From NCBI GenBank assembly GCA_038562375.1, contig JBCFAY010000002.1, positions 170,495-234,494 on the forward strand: a stretch of DNA of 64,000 nt. The letters are read 5' to 3'. The notes under the pieces are model-generated. The model was not told the DNA's origin and searched no databases. It worked only from the letters and a program-made list of their open reading frames with translations. Below are positions 17,524 through 26,432 of the stretch, one piece after another (positions within the stretch are counted from its first letter, which is position 1; each line of letters starts with the position of its first letter). A program made the translations under genes and the position numbers. This stretch comes from JBCFAY01 sp038562375 (lineage in GTDB: Bacteria > Bacillota > Clostridia > Christensenellales > CAG-138).

Positions 17524-17561
17524 TCTCTTTCCTTCCAACAATAAATAGTGTCGCGCTTGCG

Positions 17562-18332
17562 TTATGGAAGCACAGTCTGAGTGATTGATTGTGTTTCAAG
17601 AGCTTTTATTACGGCGTCAAAATTAACAGGAACTTTCGCTTCTGTTCTTAATACAAAAAGGTTATTTTCAGGTTCATCATATGTAATCTCCCAATACCTT
17701 ACGGTATAATCAACACCGTTGTACTGAAATCTTGCACTGATTTGCTGCATTTGTTCATCCACATACCATCGCGCAATAAGATTTTTGCCCTTGACTGTGT
17801 ACTCTGTTGTTCCGTCGTCTGCCGTTTTAGCAACGGCAAGCAGAATATAGGGAGCATTTTGTTTTAAATTAAAAATACTATCCTCCGTATCCGCAATTTC
17901 ATTATATAACAAAGTGCTCAGATCGACCAGCCGGGTCTTTCCAGCCCGTGTGACTTTGCGGTAAAGCGCATTGCCTGTAAGAACGGAACAGTAATCAACC
18001 GTGTAGCCGTTCTTACCTTCAAACACGTTTTCATAGGAATCACCAGGCAGCATATTGTCCACTCTGCGGTTATATTGTATGCTATCGGCGTTTGCGATTT
18101 TTGTTGCAAGCTGTTCAAATCTACTGCGCTCAGGCTGATACAACTCTGCATTCTTCTGGCGATCGTCTTCCAGCGTTACGTTGGCAAAATAAGTGTCCAA
18201 CACTTGGTCGATGTATTCCAGACTACTGCGAATAGTGCTTCGTGTCCCCCATATAATCCCGCAAAGCAGAACGATAATAAGGCCTCCGGCGATCATTCTT
18301 AGTTTCTTCTTATCGTAGTTTGTATTCTTCAT
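17562..18332 (-). CDS. Unknown exported/membrane-anchored protein
   Basis: A 256-residue protein I do not recognise. It has a basic start (MKNTNYDKKKLRM), one hydrophobic helix at residues 14-29, and then a soluble region probably outside the membrane. The segment WYVDEQMQQISARFQYNGVD looks like beta-rich structure. GAGGGAAC precedes the ATG. It lies between the acyltransferase-like gene and the Wzc-like gene in the polysaccharide operon, so a role in export or surface assembly is plausible but not shown. Confidence 0.75.
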   Translation of the reverse strand: MKNTNYDKKKLRMIAGGLIIVLLCGIIWGTRSTIRSSLEYIDQVLDTYFANVTLEDDRQKNAELYQPERSRFEQLATKIANADSIQYNRRVDNMLPGDSYENVFEGKNGYTVDYCSVLTGNALYRKVTRAGKTRLVDLSTLLYNEIADTEDSIFNLKQNAPYILLAVAKTADDGTTEYTVKGKNLIARWYVDEQMQQISARFQYNGVDYTVRYWEITYDEPENNLFVLRTEAKVPVNFDAVIKALETQSITQTVLP

Positions 18333-18381
18333 AGCGGTTCCCTCGGCTAATGGAATTCGTAGCGTTTCGCTGTATAATGTG

Positions 18382-19383
18382 TTAAGTGGCGGATCTATAC
18401 GCCGGAAAATATGGTTGCGTCATATCCGCATTCGCCTGCGCACAAAGCCGCTCATACCTATCATTATTCCATATTTTTCTGCCAGTATAAAACTCCATCG
18501 GCTCCATATTCAAAAAACGGCTTTTTGACTGGAAAAGTGTATCTTCAGGATCACCGGATAACCCTCCACCCAAATGAAATAATTCGAATCCATGGGCAGA
18601 CCCCCAAAGGGCGGTTTCTATATACAGCAATACACTCAACCCCAGCGAGGATAGATATTTTTCGTCCGTTCCAATCAGATGTCCATGTAAAAGACGGTTT
18701 TGCCAGCGGAAGCAAAGCAGCGCACCTACCACCGTGCCCTGATAGTAGGCTAAAGTCAACAAGAGATTAGGCCCGAGGGTTCTCAGCATCTGCGAAAAGT
18801 ATTCGTCCGCAAAATAATAATACTCCTGCGCATGATTTCGGTCCATAGTCATACTGTACAACTGTTTAAAATCATCTAGATGATCGGGTTGCTCGACAAT
18901 TTGTATTGTTACTTCGCGTTTCAAAGCTTTATGATAATTGTGCTTTATATTTTTTTTTAAGGAGGATATGAAAGCTTCCGGGCCGCCCAAAAGATTCATG
19001 CATACCGTTTTTCGATTATAAGCAACATCATACAGCGAGGCAAAATCCCTGCTATTTTTCAGCAGAGGATGAAAGCGCACAAACTCGCTGACAATGCGGT
19101 TTTTTGCACAATAATCATCCATATGTCTTCCGTAAGCGTGGACCAATGCGTCTCGGTCTGTAGCTTCCAGAACGATAGGTCCACCATAGCCGTATGGTGT
19201 AATCAAATCATACTCGGGAGCTTCTTGCGTCCCGGGTATCACTCTGCATATAAACGGATGATATATTTCGCCAAATTTGCATCGAAAGTGATGCGCATTG
19301 AATATGCCACATTCGAGCTTTTCATACAAATGTCCGTATGCTTCATTAAAATAAATATCCGGCAGTTGCATATCTTTTTCCAT
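18382..19383 (-). CDS. FemAB/BioF2-like GNAT-fold acyltransferase
   Basis: A 333-residue soluble protein with features of the FemAB-like/BioF2 GNAT superfamily: FVRFHPLLKN in the N-terminal half, the KKNIKHNYHKALKREV segment, and LLTLAYYQGTVVGALLCF with GLSVLLYIETALWGSAHG in the C-terminal half. Such proteins add an amino-acid or acyl group to a sugar amine or peptide. In this operon it could acylate the 4-amino sugar made by the neighbouring dehydratase and aminotransferase; that is inference. ATG at 19383 follows GGAGAGG; a longer frame to 19413 has no site. Confidence 0.72.
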   Translation of the reverse strand: MEKDMQLPDIYFNEAYGHLYEKLECGIFNAHHFRCKFGEIYHPFICRVIPGTQEAPEYDLITPYGYGGPIVLEATDRDALVHAYGRHMDDYCAKNRIVSEFVRFHPLLKNSRDFASLYDVAYNRKTVCMNLLGGPEAFISSLKKNIKHNYHKALKREVTIQIVEQPDHLDDFKQLYSMTMDRNHAQEYYYFADEYFSQMLRTLGPNLLLTLAYYQGTVVGALLCFRWQNRLLHGHLIGTDEKYLSSLGLSVLLYIETALWGSAHGFELFHLGGGLSGDPEDTLFQSKSRFLNMEPMEFYTGRKIWNNDRYERLCAQANADMTQPYFPAYRSAT

Positions 19384-19467
19384 ACAGCCTCTCCATACAG
19401 AGAAAATACACAATTATTCTCATGTATTTTCTCTGCAGATTCTATGTACACTGCGAGTGATTCAGGA

Positions 19468-20622
19468 TTATGAAACCGACAGCACTGCCTTAGTGGGATC
19501 CGGAATGCTGGCATCCACATTTACGGCATATTCGCTGACGCTTACATAGGTATAAAGCATTTGGTTGTTTTTAATTACCACGTTCTGACACAAATATGCA
19601 ATGATATTTCCATTGCCACAATTGTTATCAATAATCTTATAGTTATTTCCATTATAGGCAAGCACAGATCCACCACGGCAGTTGTTAATAGTATTATTGG
19701 AAATGACCGTACCGTCGCATTTGAAACCTTCCTGCAATTCCACATCTATCCCATATTCTGGAGCTGTGCCGCCAATGTTGGTGATGGTGTTGTTGGTAAC
19801 GATGGTTTTAACGCCGCTCGCAATACTGATACCCTGCCGCCTGCAATTGGAAATCCTGTTGTTATTGATCTGCACGTTTTCGATATCCTTTTCACCTACA
19901 TAGGAAATCAGATTAATACCGTCACCTGTCATGCCTGAGATTTTCATCCCGGTGACCGTAACATTTTTTGAGTTGTTGATCATGACGCCATGGCCATGTT
20001 CATGTGTACCGCCGCTGGAGAAATCATGCTGGCTTGAATCGCCAATGAGTGTACCGTTGAGGATTGTAACCCCATCCGCGTTCGCGACATTGATTAATAC
20101 ATAACATGGGCTGCCGTTAGGTTTCATGCGCAACGTGGCATCCGTTAAATCCAACGTAAAGCCTGAAGGCACAATGATACCAAAAGCAGATGAACTGCGA
20201 GGATTTTTGTTTTGTTGCGTCAATGGAGAGCTGTAACGATTCGCCCAGCCGCTGCTCTCCACATAGAAGTCCCCCACGATTCGTACGATTTTGATGCCGC
20301 TTTTAGCAGCTTTAACAAAAGCCTCGTTGATCAGCTTTGTGTTTGCGGTAGCACTCTTTACAGAATTTGATACAAGCCCAGCTTTCGAGTCCACCACAAA
20401 GGCTTTTCCAACTACACGACCACCGCTGCTTGTAACAAAAGCACCCAGAGGAGTGTCTGCATCGCTGATCTGAATATTTTCATCGGTATCATTTGACTTC
20501 ATTGCGGACTCTCGACCAGCCAAAAAAGAACCCCATAAACCTAAGGCTACTATCAAGGTGATAGATATAGCCTGAACGGCCTTGCTCTTAAAAAAGGCCT
20601 TCTTTACGCTGTTATTATCCAT
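19468..20622 (-). CDS. Membrane-anchored right-handed beta-helix protein
   Basis: A 384-residue protein. A signal-anchor helix (about residues 14-34) is followed by a linker and then parallel beta-helix coils with repeated short strands and asparagine ladders, for example NVTVTGMKISGM, NVQINNNRISNCRRQGIS, TIVTNNTITNIGG and TVISNNTINNC. Such folds are typical of polysaccharide lyases, hydrolases and epimerases acting on polymers. No specific catalytic set could be assigned. Within the operon it may trim or bind the exported polysaccharide. ATG at 20622 has GAAGGG ten bases upstream. Confidence 0.78.
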   Translation of the reverse strand: MDNNSVKKAFFKSKAVQAISITLIVALGLWGSFLAGRESAMKSNDTDENIQISDADTPLGAFVTSSGGRVVGKAFVVDSKAGLVSNSVKSATANTKLINEAFVKAAKSGIKIVRIVGDFYVESSGWANRYSSPLTQQNKNPRSSSAFGIIVPSGFTLDLTDATLRMKPNGSPCYVLINVANADGVTILNGTLIGDSSQHDFSSGGTHEHGHGVMINNSKNVTVTGMKISGMTGDGINLISYVGEKDIENVQINNNRISNCRRQGISIASGVKTIVTNNTITNIGGTAPEYGIDVELQEGFKCDGTVISNNTINNCRGGSVLAYNGNNYKIIDNNCGNGNIIAYLCQNVVIKNNQMLYTYVSVSEYAVNVDASIPDPTKAVLSVS

Positions 20623-20689
20623 ATATGTAATCATCCCTTCATAGCTTTTAAGCTATTATAACCACAATATACACCCTCCCAACATTATA

Positions 20690-21850
20690 CTATATGTTAT
20701 TGAAGCATTTCTTGATAATTTGAGCAGTGCAGGTTAATTCTCCTTCTGTTAAAGCGGAACCAGAGGGCAAGCAGATCCCCCGCAAAAACAAGTCTTCCCC
20801 AACCGGAGATTCGGCTTCCTCGCTATAAAACGGAAATTGTGAGAATAAGGGCTGCATATGCATCGGTTTCCAAAAATGTCTGCTTTCAATATTGGCCGCT
20901 TCCAAAGCCGATATGAGATCTATAGGACGCACGGCGCTACCCTGTTCGATGAGGCCGACAGAAAGCCAGAAATTAGAATAATATCCGGCAGGTTCCTGTG
21001 CAAACGTAATGGGATAGTCCGCTAAAAGCTCCTTGTAACGCTGATTGATTTTTCTTCGCTTTTGAATATATTGCTGCAATTCCAGCAGCTGACCAAGCCC
21101 AATGCTGGCCAATATATTCGACATCCGATAATTGTAGCCAAGCTCTTTGTGCTCATAATAAGGGCAAGGTTCACGAGACTGGGTTGCCCAGAATTTCATT
21201 TTTCCCGTCGCATTAGGTAAATCTGTAAGAACCATACCGCCTGTTGAGCTGGTAATGATTTTGTTCGCATTAAACGAAAGAATACCAATATCCCCAAGGG
21301 TTCCACAATGCTTCCCGCAGTATGTTGCCCCTAATGCTTCAGCGGCGTCCTCCAATACAGGGACGCCATACCTTCTGCAAATAGGAAGAATCTTATTATA
21401 ATCCGCCGGCATTCCATAAAGATCAACAACGATGACAACCTTGGGAAGGATGCCTTTCGAAGCAAACGCTTTAAATGCTTTTTCAAGCGCTACAGGGGAA
21501 ATATTCCAGCTATCACGCTCAGAATCGATGAATACGGGCGTCGCCTTTTCATAGAGGATTGCATTGCATGACCCCGAAAAGGTAACATCTGAGCAAAAAA
21601 CATAGTCGCCTTGCTTAACCCCCAAATATTTAAGCGCAAGATGAATGCAAGAAGAACCTGAATTAAGCGCTAAACTGTATTGGCAACCCAGCATCTCCCT
21701 GACTTTTTGTTCAAAGAGATCTACATTCGGGCCCAACGGAGCAATCCAGTTTGAGGCAAAAGCCTCTTGAATGGTCTCCAACTCGCTGCCATTCATATGG
21801 GGGGGGGATAGATAAACTCTTTTGGCTTTTAAAGTATCGTCATTGGACAT
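20690..21850 (-). CDS. DegT/DnrJ/EryC1 PLP sugar aminotransferase (PglE-like)
   Basis: A 386-residue nucleotide-sugar aminotransferase. LNSGSSCIHLAL near residue 65, EDAAEALGATY (PLP-binding Asp) and the Schiff-base lysine in SFNANKIITSSTGGM are all present, as is KELGYNYRMSNI. It most likely puts an amino group on the 4-keto sugar formed by the 4,6-dehydratase encoded just upstream (nine bases away), in the way PglE and PglF make the 4-amino precursor of bacillosamine. AAGGATAAC precedes the ATG. No dedicated PglD-type acetyltransferase is adjacent. Confidence 0.92.
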   Translation of the reverse strand: MSNDDTLKAKRVYLSPPHMNGSELETIQEAFASNWIAPLGPNVDLFEQKVREMLGCQYSLALNSGSSCIHLALKYLGVKQGDYVFCSDVTFSGSCNAILYEKATPVFIDSERDSWNISPVALEKAFKAFASKGILPKVVIVVDLYGMPADYNKILPICRRYGVPVLEDAAEALGATYCGKHCGTLGDIGILSFNANKIITSSTGGMVLTDLPNATGKMKFWATQSREPCPYYEHKELGYNYRMSNILASIGLGQLLELQQYIQKRRKINQRYKELLADYPITFAQEPAGYYSNFWLSVGLIEQGSAVRPIDLISALEAANIESRHFWKPMHMQPLFSQFPFYSEEAESPVGEDLFLRGICLPSGSALTEGELTCTAQIIKKCFNNI

Positions 21851-21859
21851 TGGTTATCC

Positions 21860-23836
21860 TTACTTTCTGCTCAACATACGCAGATTTGGGCTTATCTGCG
21901 GTTCGATAACTGTTTTATGATCAACCTCTGCATAGCCCGGTTCGAGTTGAATCTGTTTGAAGCTTGGAACCAGGTTACGTATGCAATGGTCGATTCGCAG
22001 CATATTGCGGTCCTGAACCGCCAGCATAAGATCGTCAATCATATGCTGAATTCCCTGAAGATCCGCGATGCCGCTTGACTTGAGGATGTAAATCTGATCA
22101 TTCTGAGTGGCGGAAACATTTTCGGAATCCAGTCTGATTTCTTCAAACATCTTCTCGCCTTCACGCAAACTCGTAATGCGAATCGGAATATCCTTTTCGG
22201 GAATCAACCCCGATAAACGGATCATAGTACAAGCAAGATCGTAAATATAGATCGGTTCGCCCATATTGAGTACGAAGATTTCAGAGCCTAGCGACATGGC
22301 ACCAGCCTCCAGCACAAGTTGAACTGACTCTGGGATCGTCATAAAATAACGCTTTACCCGTTTGTCCGTTACGGTAACAGGTCCGCCCGCCTCAATTTGC
22401 TTTTTGAACAGCGGGATGACGCTACCATTGCTTCCCAATACATTGCCAAAGCGGACTGCAGAAAAAATCGTGTTACTTTTGGCAGCGACAACCTGCAACG
22501 CTAATTCGGCGATACGCTTCGAAGCTCCCATGTAGTTGTTGGGATTAACTGCCTTATCGGTGGATATCAGTACAAAGCGTGCAACTTGATGCTTGTCCGC
22601 TACCATAGCAGCATTTAATGTACCGATAGAGTTATTGATGATCGCTTCAATCGGGTTGATTTCCATCATAGGAACATGCTTATGCGCAGCTGCATGAAAC
22701 ACAACATTAGGCTTACAAAAGGAAAATACCTCGTCCATTCGTTTTACATCACGAATAGAACCCAAAACTGTTTCATAACGCTCCTTTTCGTATAACACAG
22801 ACAGATCGTTTTTAATCTCATAGAGACCATTTTCGTTAAAATCAAAGATAATGAGCTTCTTGGCACCATATTTGAGAACCTGGCGGCAGATCTCCGAGCC
22901 GATGGATCCAGCACCACCTAGAACCATGACGGTTTTGTTCCAAATGAAACTCTGAACCGCTTTCATATCCAACTTGACTTCGGACCGACCTAACAGTTCC
23001 TCCAGACGCACATTGTTGATCGTTGCTTTGGACAAACTTTCTCCGGAGAAATTGCTCAAATTCGAAAATCGTTTAATGGAGCAGTTCGCTTGGGTGCAAT
23101 AATTGAAAATTTCACGGATGGTTGAATTGTCTACATGCGGGATGGCAATGATGATTTCATGGACAAAATATCTCTGGGCAATCCTGGGAATATTCTCTCT
23201 GCCGCCATAGACCAAGAGGCCTTTGATTCTTTTACCCCAAAGCTGTTCGTTATCATCAATAAAACCAACAATCCTGCATGACTCCTTGGGCTCATACATC
23301 AGCATACTCACCAAATACTGCCCCGCACCGCCAGCGCCTACGATCAAAATATTTTTTATTTTACTGTCGGGGAGCTTGCTCAATACCATCGAAAATCTGC
23401 AATGAATATAAAAGCCGACACGGATAATCAAGCGATATCCACCCATAAAAAGGGTATTGATGCAGAAAAAGTTTATTACTATGCTTATTGGGAGCGAAGC
23501 TATGATGAATTGGTTAAAGCAAAGAAAAAAGGCATAACCAACCGCTAAGCATATCCCCATTCTCAATGCGTCTGTAACATTGAATTTGGATATGTTGGTT
23601 ACATAACTTTTAGTGACGAGCATGATCCCGAGTGAGAAAATAGTTGCAATAAAGATATATACCGGCAGTTCGTTGATGTAGTTTAAAAGAACTTCATGTA
23701 GGGTGCCGTATCGGAAAAGCAAAGCCAAAATCATAGCCGACATAATAAAAAACACATCCGATACACAAAATGCGATTACTTTAAAAGGGCTTCTGCGTAC
23801 GGATTTATGGCATTCCTTTGTGACCATCAGCTTCAC
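21860..23836 (-). CDS. Membrane UDP-HexNAc 4,6-dehydratase (PglF/FlaA1/CapD type)
   Basis: A 658-residue protein: four or five N-terminal helices (to about residue 150), a first Rossmann domain (ILIVGAGGAGQYLVSML), and a C-terminal dehydratase domain with VLGGAGSIGSEICRQ, HAAAHKHVPMME, STDKAVNPNNYMGASKR and RFGNVLGSNGSV. It converts UDP-GlcNAc to the 4-keto-6-deoxy sugar at the membrane. It is the first gene of the minus-strand operon. GAGGA lies seven bases before GTG at 23836; TTG at 23839 and ATG at 23824 are alternatives. The product probably feeds the aminotransferase that follows. Confidence 0.92.
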   Translation of the reverse strand: MKLMVTKECHKSVRRSPFKVIAFCVSDVFFIMSAMILALLFRYGTLHEVLLNYINELPVYIFIATIFSLGIMLVTKSYVTNISKFNVTDALRMGICLAVGYAFFLCFNQFIIASLPISIVINFFCINTLFMGGYRLIIRVGFYIHCRFSMVLSKLPDSKIKNILIVGAGGAGQYLVSMLMYEPKESCRIVGFIDDNEQLWGKRIKGLLVYGGRENIPRIAQRYFVHEIIIAIPHVDNSTIREIFNYCTQANCSIKRFSNLSNFSGESLSKATINNVRLEELLGRSEVKLDMKAVQSFIWNKTVMVLGGAGSIGSEICRQVLKYGAKKLIIFDFNENGLYEIKNDLSVLYEKERYETVLGSIRDVKRMDEVFSFCKPNVVFHAAAHKHVPMMEINPIEAIINNSIGTLNAAMVADKHQVARFVLISTDKAVNPNNYMGASKRIAELALQVVAAKSNTIFSAVRFGNVLGSNGSVIPLFKKQIEAGGPVTVTDKRVKRYFMTIPESVQLVLEAGAMSLGSEIFVLNMGEPIYIYDLACTMIRLSGLIPEKDIPIRITSLREGEKMFEEIRLDSENVSATQNDQIYILKSSGIADLQGIQHMIDDLMLAVQDRNMLRIDHCIRNLVPSFKQIQLEPGYAEVDHKTVIEPQISPNLRMLSRK

Positions 23837-23929
23837 CAAACATTCCTCATTATAAATGTAAAACTTAAAAGCTTATTCTTTCAAAATATGTAACCTATAT
23901 TAATCATTATCGTTATTTATAACATTTTT

Positions 23930-23958
23930 ATAATATACTAGAATTAAATTCCTGTCAA
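23930..23958 (-). promoter_or_regulatory. Promoter of the minus-strand polysaccharide operon
   Basis: Minus-strand TTGACA (23958-23953), a 17-base spacer and TATTAT (23935-23930) form a strong sigma-A-type promoter about 95 bases ahead of the dehydratase gene. No other promoter of this quality was seen in the 15 kb downstream, so the whole block to 8610 may depend on it. Confidence 0.75.
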
Positions 23959-24080
23959 TTTATCCCACAGCTATGTAACTGTGATTACTTGCGCAGCATA
24001 AAATTTTTTGTAGCGGAAAACGATATCATTCAATGGAAATTATCGTTATGGTATGAATACTTGTGCAGGAGGAGCAGCCC

Positions 24081-25040
24081 ATGAGAATATTGGTGTATGG
24101 GGCCGGGGTATTGGGAAGCTATCTTGCTCATGTGCTCATTCGCGGCGGAAACGATGTTACCTTGCTCGCAAGAGGCGAGCGGCTGAAGGAGTTACAGGCA
24201 AACGGACTTGTTATTCGGCATTACGTGCAGCTCAAAACTACGGTCGATCCCGTTCGATTGATCGACGCGCTCGCCCCGGAGGACGTTTACGATTTAATCT
24301 TCGTGGTCATGCAGTATACGCAATTGCGAGCGATACTCCCTGCCCTATCCGCCAACCGCAGCAGCCATATTGTTCTGGTCGGCAACAACGCGGATGCTCA
24401 GGCCACGCAAAGGGCGATACAAGAGAACAGCCCTGTACAAAAACAGGTGGCTTTCGGCTTCCAGGGCACCGGCGGACGGCGTGAGGCGGGGCGAGTGATC
24501 TGTGTGCGGGCCGCGGGACATATGAGCCTCGGCGGCTTAAGCAGCGAATTATCATGGAAATCGTTGGTCGATAAAGCCTTCTCGAATACAAAATACAGGC
24601 TGACCTATTATGGCCATATGGATACTTGGCTGAAAGGCCATATTGCCCTGATCCTTCCGCTGTGCTATTTGGCGCATTTCTGTGACGGCAACCTGCACAA
24701 AGCCTTTTGGAACAAGAAGCTGCTCAATCGGGTCATCGACGCGGTTGACGAAGGTTACGGCGTCTTGGAAACCCTCGGTTACCCTTTGTCCGCGGAGGAT
24801 GCGGCTTTTGCGCGCAAAAAGCGCGGAAAGTTCTATCTCATGTTGAAGGTCGTTACGGCCACGCCCATCGGCAGGCTTGCGATAAGCGACCATGCCATGT
24901 CCGCACTTGAGGAAATGACGGCGCTCAACGGCGCGTTCGCCGCTTTAAAGAGGCAGGCGGGCATCCCAACGCCAAATTGGGACGCGCTTGAAGCTTATCT
25001 GAAAAAGCCTGATCACCATGTCGGATTTGAACGGTTTTAG
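24081..25040 (+). CDS. Ketopantoate reductase family (ApbA/PanE-like) oxidoreductase
   Basis: A 319-residue protein with the N-terminal NAD(P) fold MRILVYGAGVLGSYLAHVL and DVTLLARGERL, followed by an all-helical C-terminal domain (LKGHIALILPLCYLAHF). The family includes ketopantoate reductase of pantothenate synthesis, but many distant members act on other keto acids, and no pan genes are adjacent, so the substrate is uncertain. ATG at 24081 follows GGAGGAG. A short hairpin terminator lies directly at its stop codon. It is a single-gene unit divergent from the polysaccharide operon. Confidence 0.82.
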   Translation: MRILVYGAGVLGSYLAHVLIRGGNDVTLLARGERLKELQANGLVIRHYVQLKTTVDPVRLIDALAPEDVYDLIFVVMQYTQLRAILPALSANRSSHIVLVGNNADAQATQRAIQENSPVQKQVAFGFQGTGGRREAGRVICVRAAGHMSLGGLSSELSWKSLVDKAFSNTKYRLTYYGHMDTWLKGHIALILPLCYLAHFCDGNLHKAFWNKKLLNRVIDAVDEGYGVLETLGYPLSAEDAAFARKKRGKFYLMLKVVTATPIGRLAISDHAMSALEEMTALNGAFAALKRQAGIPTPNWDALEAYLKKPDHHVGFERF

Positions 25041-25062
25041 CGCCTCCTGACGGGGCGCTTTT
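25039..25062 (+). terminator. Rho-independent terminator of the ketopantoate-reductase-like gene
   Basis: AGCGCC (25039-25044) pairs with GGCGCT (25054-25059) and is followed by TTTT. The stem begins inside the stop codon. Confidence 0.65.
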
Positions 25063-25364
25063 GATAGCAACGAAGCGGACCGTGCATACTTGCCATACCG
25101 AAGCCGCGTCCAATGCCGGACGGGCTGGAAACACGGATAAGCTCCCGCACAAACGCAGAAACGACGGCTGCCGTAAGGGGCAGGATCATTAAACGGGGCG
25201 TTTGCGCTGAGGGCCCGGCTAGAGTCCCGATAAATCCTTTTTTGTGCCGTAAGCGGCGAGAATTGAAAACGCTTAGTGCAGATACCTGCAATGATACTAT
25301 AACGCGGATGTGCGGCGGCACATACAAGCAAGCGCGTGCTTTAATCGGAGTACTACGGCGTTTT
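25063..25364 (+). other. Intergenic stretch, nothing assigned
   Basis: About 300 bases between two convergent genes. Open frames exist on both strands, but none has a ribosome site or a recognisable domain. A hydrophobic minus-strand stretch (LMILPLTAAVVSAFV) near 25180 could be a relic but is not convincing. Confidence 0.3.
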
Positions 25365-26156
25365 CTATGGTTCCTCCTGTTGGGTGACTTTTCCCAACGC
25401 GAGCCTTCGATATTCCGAAGGCGTAAGGCCGGTTTCCTTTTTAAACAGCTGAGCGTAATGGCCGTGATACTGCAGCCCGCAGTACGAAAACGCCTGTTCG
25501 ACGCTCAGGTTCGCGTCCAGGAGCGCATCCTTGAGCCTTTGCATTTTAATCGAGATATAATAGGCGTGCGGGGTCATGCCCGTAAACATCTTAAAGCGCC
25601 GGGCGAAGTGCGCCTCGCTCATCAGCGCCGCGTGGGCGATGCCTCCCAGATCGAATTTCTCCCGCCAATTCGCCTCCATGTACTCCTTGGCGCGCGCGAT
25701 TTCCTCCCGATCCAGCATTTTCTTCTGCGTGACGTATATGATCACCACGCACAGCACCTCTCCGGTATCGCTTTTTAGCGGGAAAGCGGAGATGTTCAGA
25801 TAATACAATTCGGAGGACTCCACCGGGATATGGAACCATTGCTTGAGCTGATGCACGGGCGCGGGGATTCCCAGAACGCTCGCGATGTTCCCCTCAAACG
25901 CCGAATGCACCTCGCCGAGAACGCCGAAACCGGACAGCGTCTCATCCCGCAAGATGTTGTATTTATCCACGATCAGGCCGGGATGAGGAATTCTGAACTC
26001 GCTGATAAACGCCGCGTTGACGGCTTTAAGCGTCCCGTCGGGAGCAAAGATCTGTATGGGGTACGGAAAAGCGTCGATGAAGTCGCAGAACAGGTCGCTG
26101 TTCCCCGCCCATTGGTGCAGCTTTTGTATAAACTCAGAGCGGATACTGTTTTCCAC
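25365..26156 (-). CDS. AraC-family regulator with N-terminal PAS-like domain
   Basis: A 263-residue regulator. Residues 20-130 resemble a PAS sensor (PYPIQIFAPDGTLKAVNAAF and later YYLNISAFPLKSDTGEVLCV). The C-terminal 100 residues hold two AraC helix-turn-helix motifs, ending SYCGLQYHGHYAQLFKKETG then LTPSEYRRLALGKV. The signal is unknown. A GTG start at 26156 is preferred: AGAGGT lies six bases upstream, inside the codons of an ATG at 26171 that itself lacks a ribosome site. The frame stays open to 26429 but that part looks non-coding and includes a hairpin. Confidence 0.82.
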   Translation of the reverse strand: MENSIRSEFIQKLHQWAGNSDLFCDFIDAFPYPIQIFAPDGTLKAVNAAFISEFRIPHPGLIVDKYNILRDETLSGFGVLGEVHSAFEGNIASVLGIPAPVHQLKQWFHIPVESSELYYLNISAFPLKSDTGEVLCVVIIYVTQKKMLDREEIARAKEYMEANWREKFDLGGIAHAALMSEAHFARRFKMFTGMTPHAYYISIKMQRLKDALLDANLSVEQAFSYCGLQYHGHYAQLFKKETGLTPSEYRRLALGKVTQQEEP

Positions 26157-26359
26157 AGGATTACCTCTCATCAACGTTCTACAACGAGGGCGGGCACGGC
26201 TGCGAACCGAGTCTTGTTTTCCAGTATTATACAGCATAGACAACCTGTTGTCACCGTGCAAGCGGCTCAGTCCCGCCAGACGCAGAAGGGAACCGAACTG
26301 TGCGGAAAAACGGCGGCCGGCCAAACGAGACTTTTCGTCCATTGAAGATTTATCGACAG

Positions 26360-26389
26360 CAAAGACGCGCCGTTTCAGGCGCGTCTTTG
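26360..26389 (-). terminator. Strong hairpin after the GyrI-like AraC gene
   Basis: A perfect 12-bp inverted repeat, CAAAGACGCGCC (26360-26371) and GGCGCGTCTTTG (26378-26389), with a six-base loop. There is no good T run on either strand, so it may be a terminator of reduced strength or a processing hairpin between the two AraC genes. Confidence 0.5.
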
Positions 26390-26432
26390 CATTTGGGGAA
26401 GCGGCTGCATCCGGTTTTACGGTTTTCACCGT

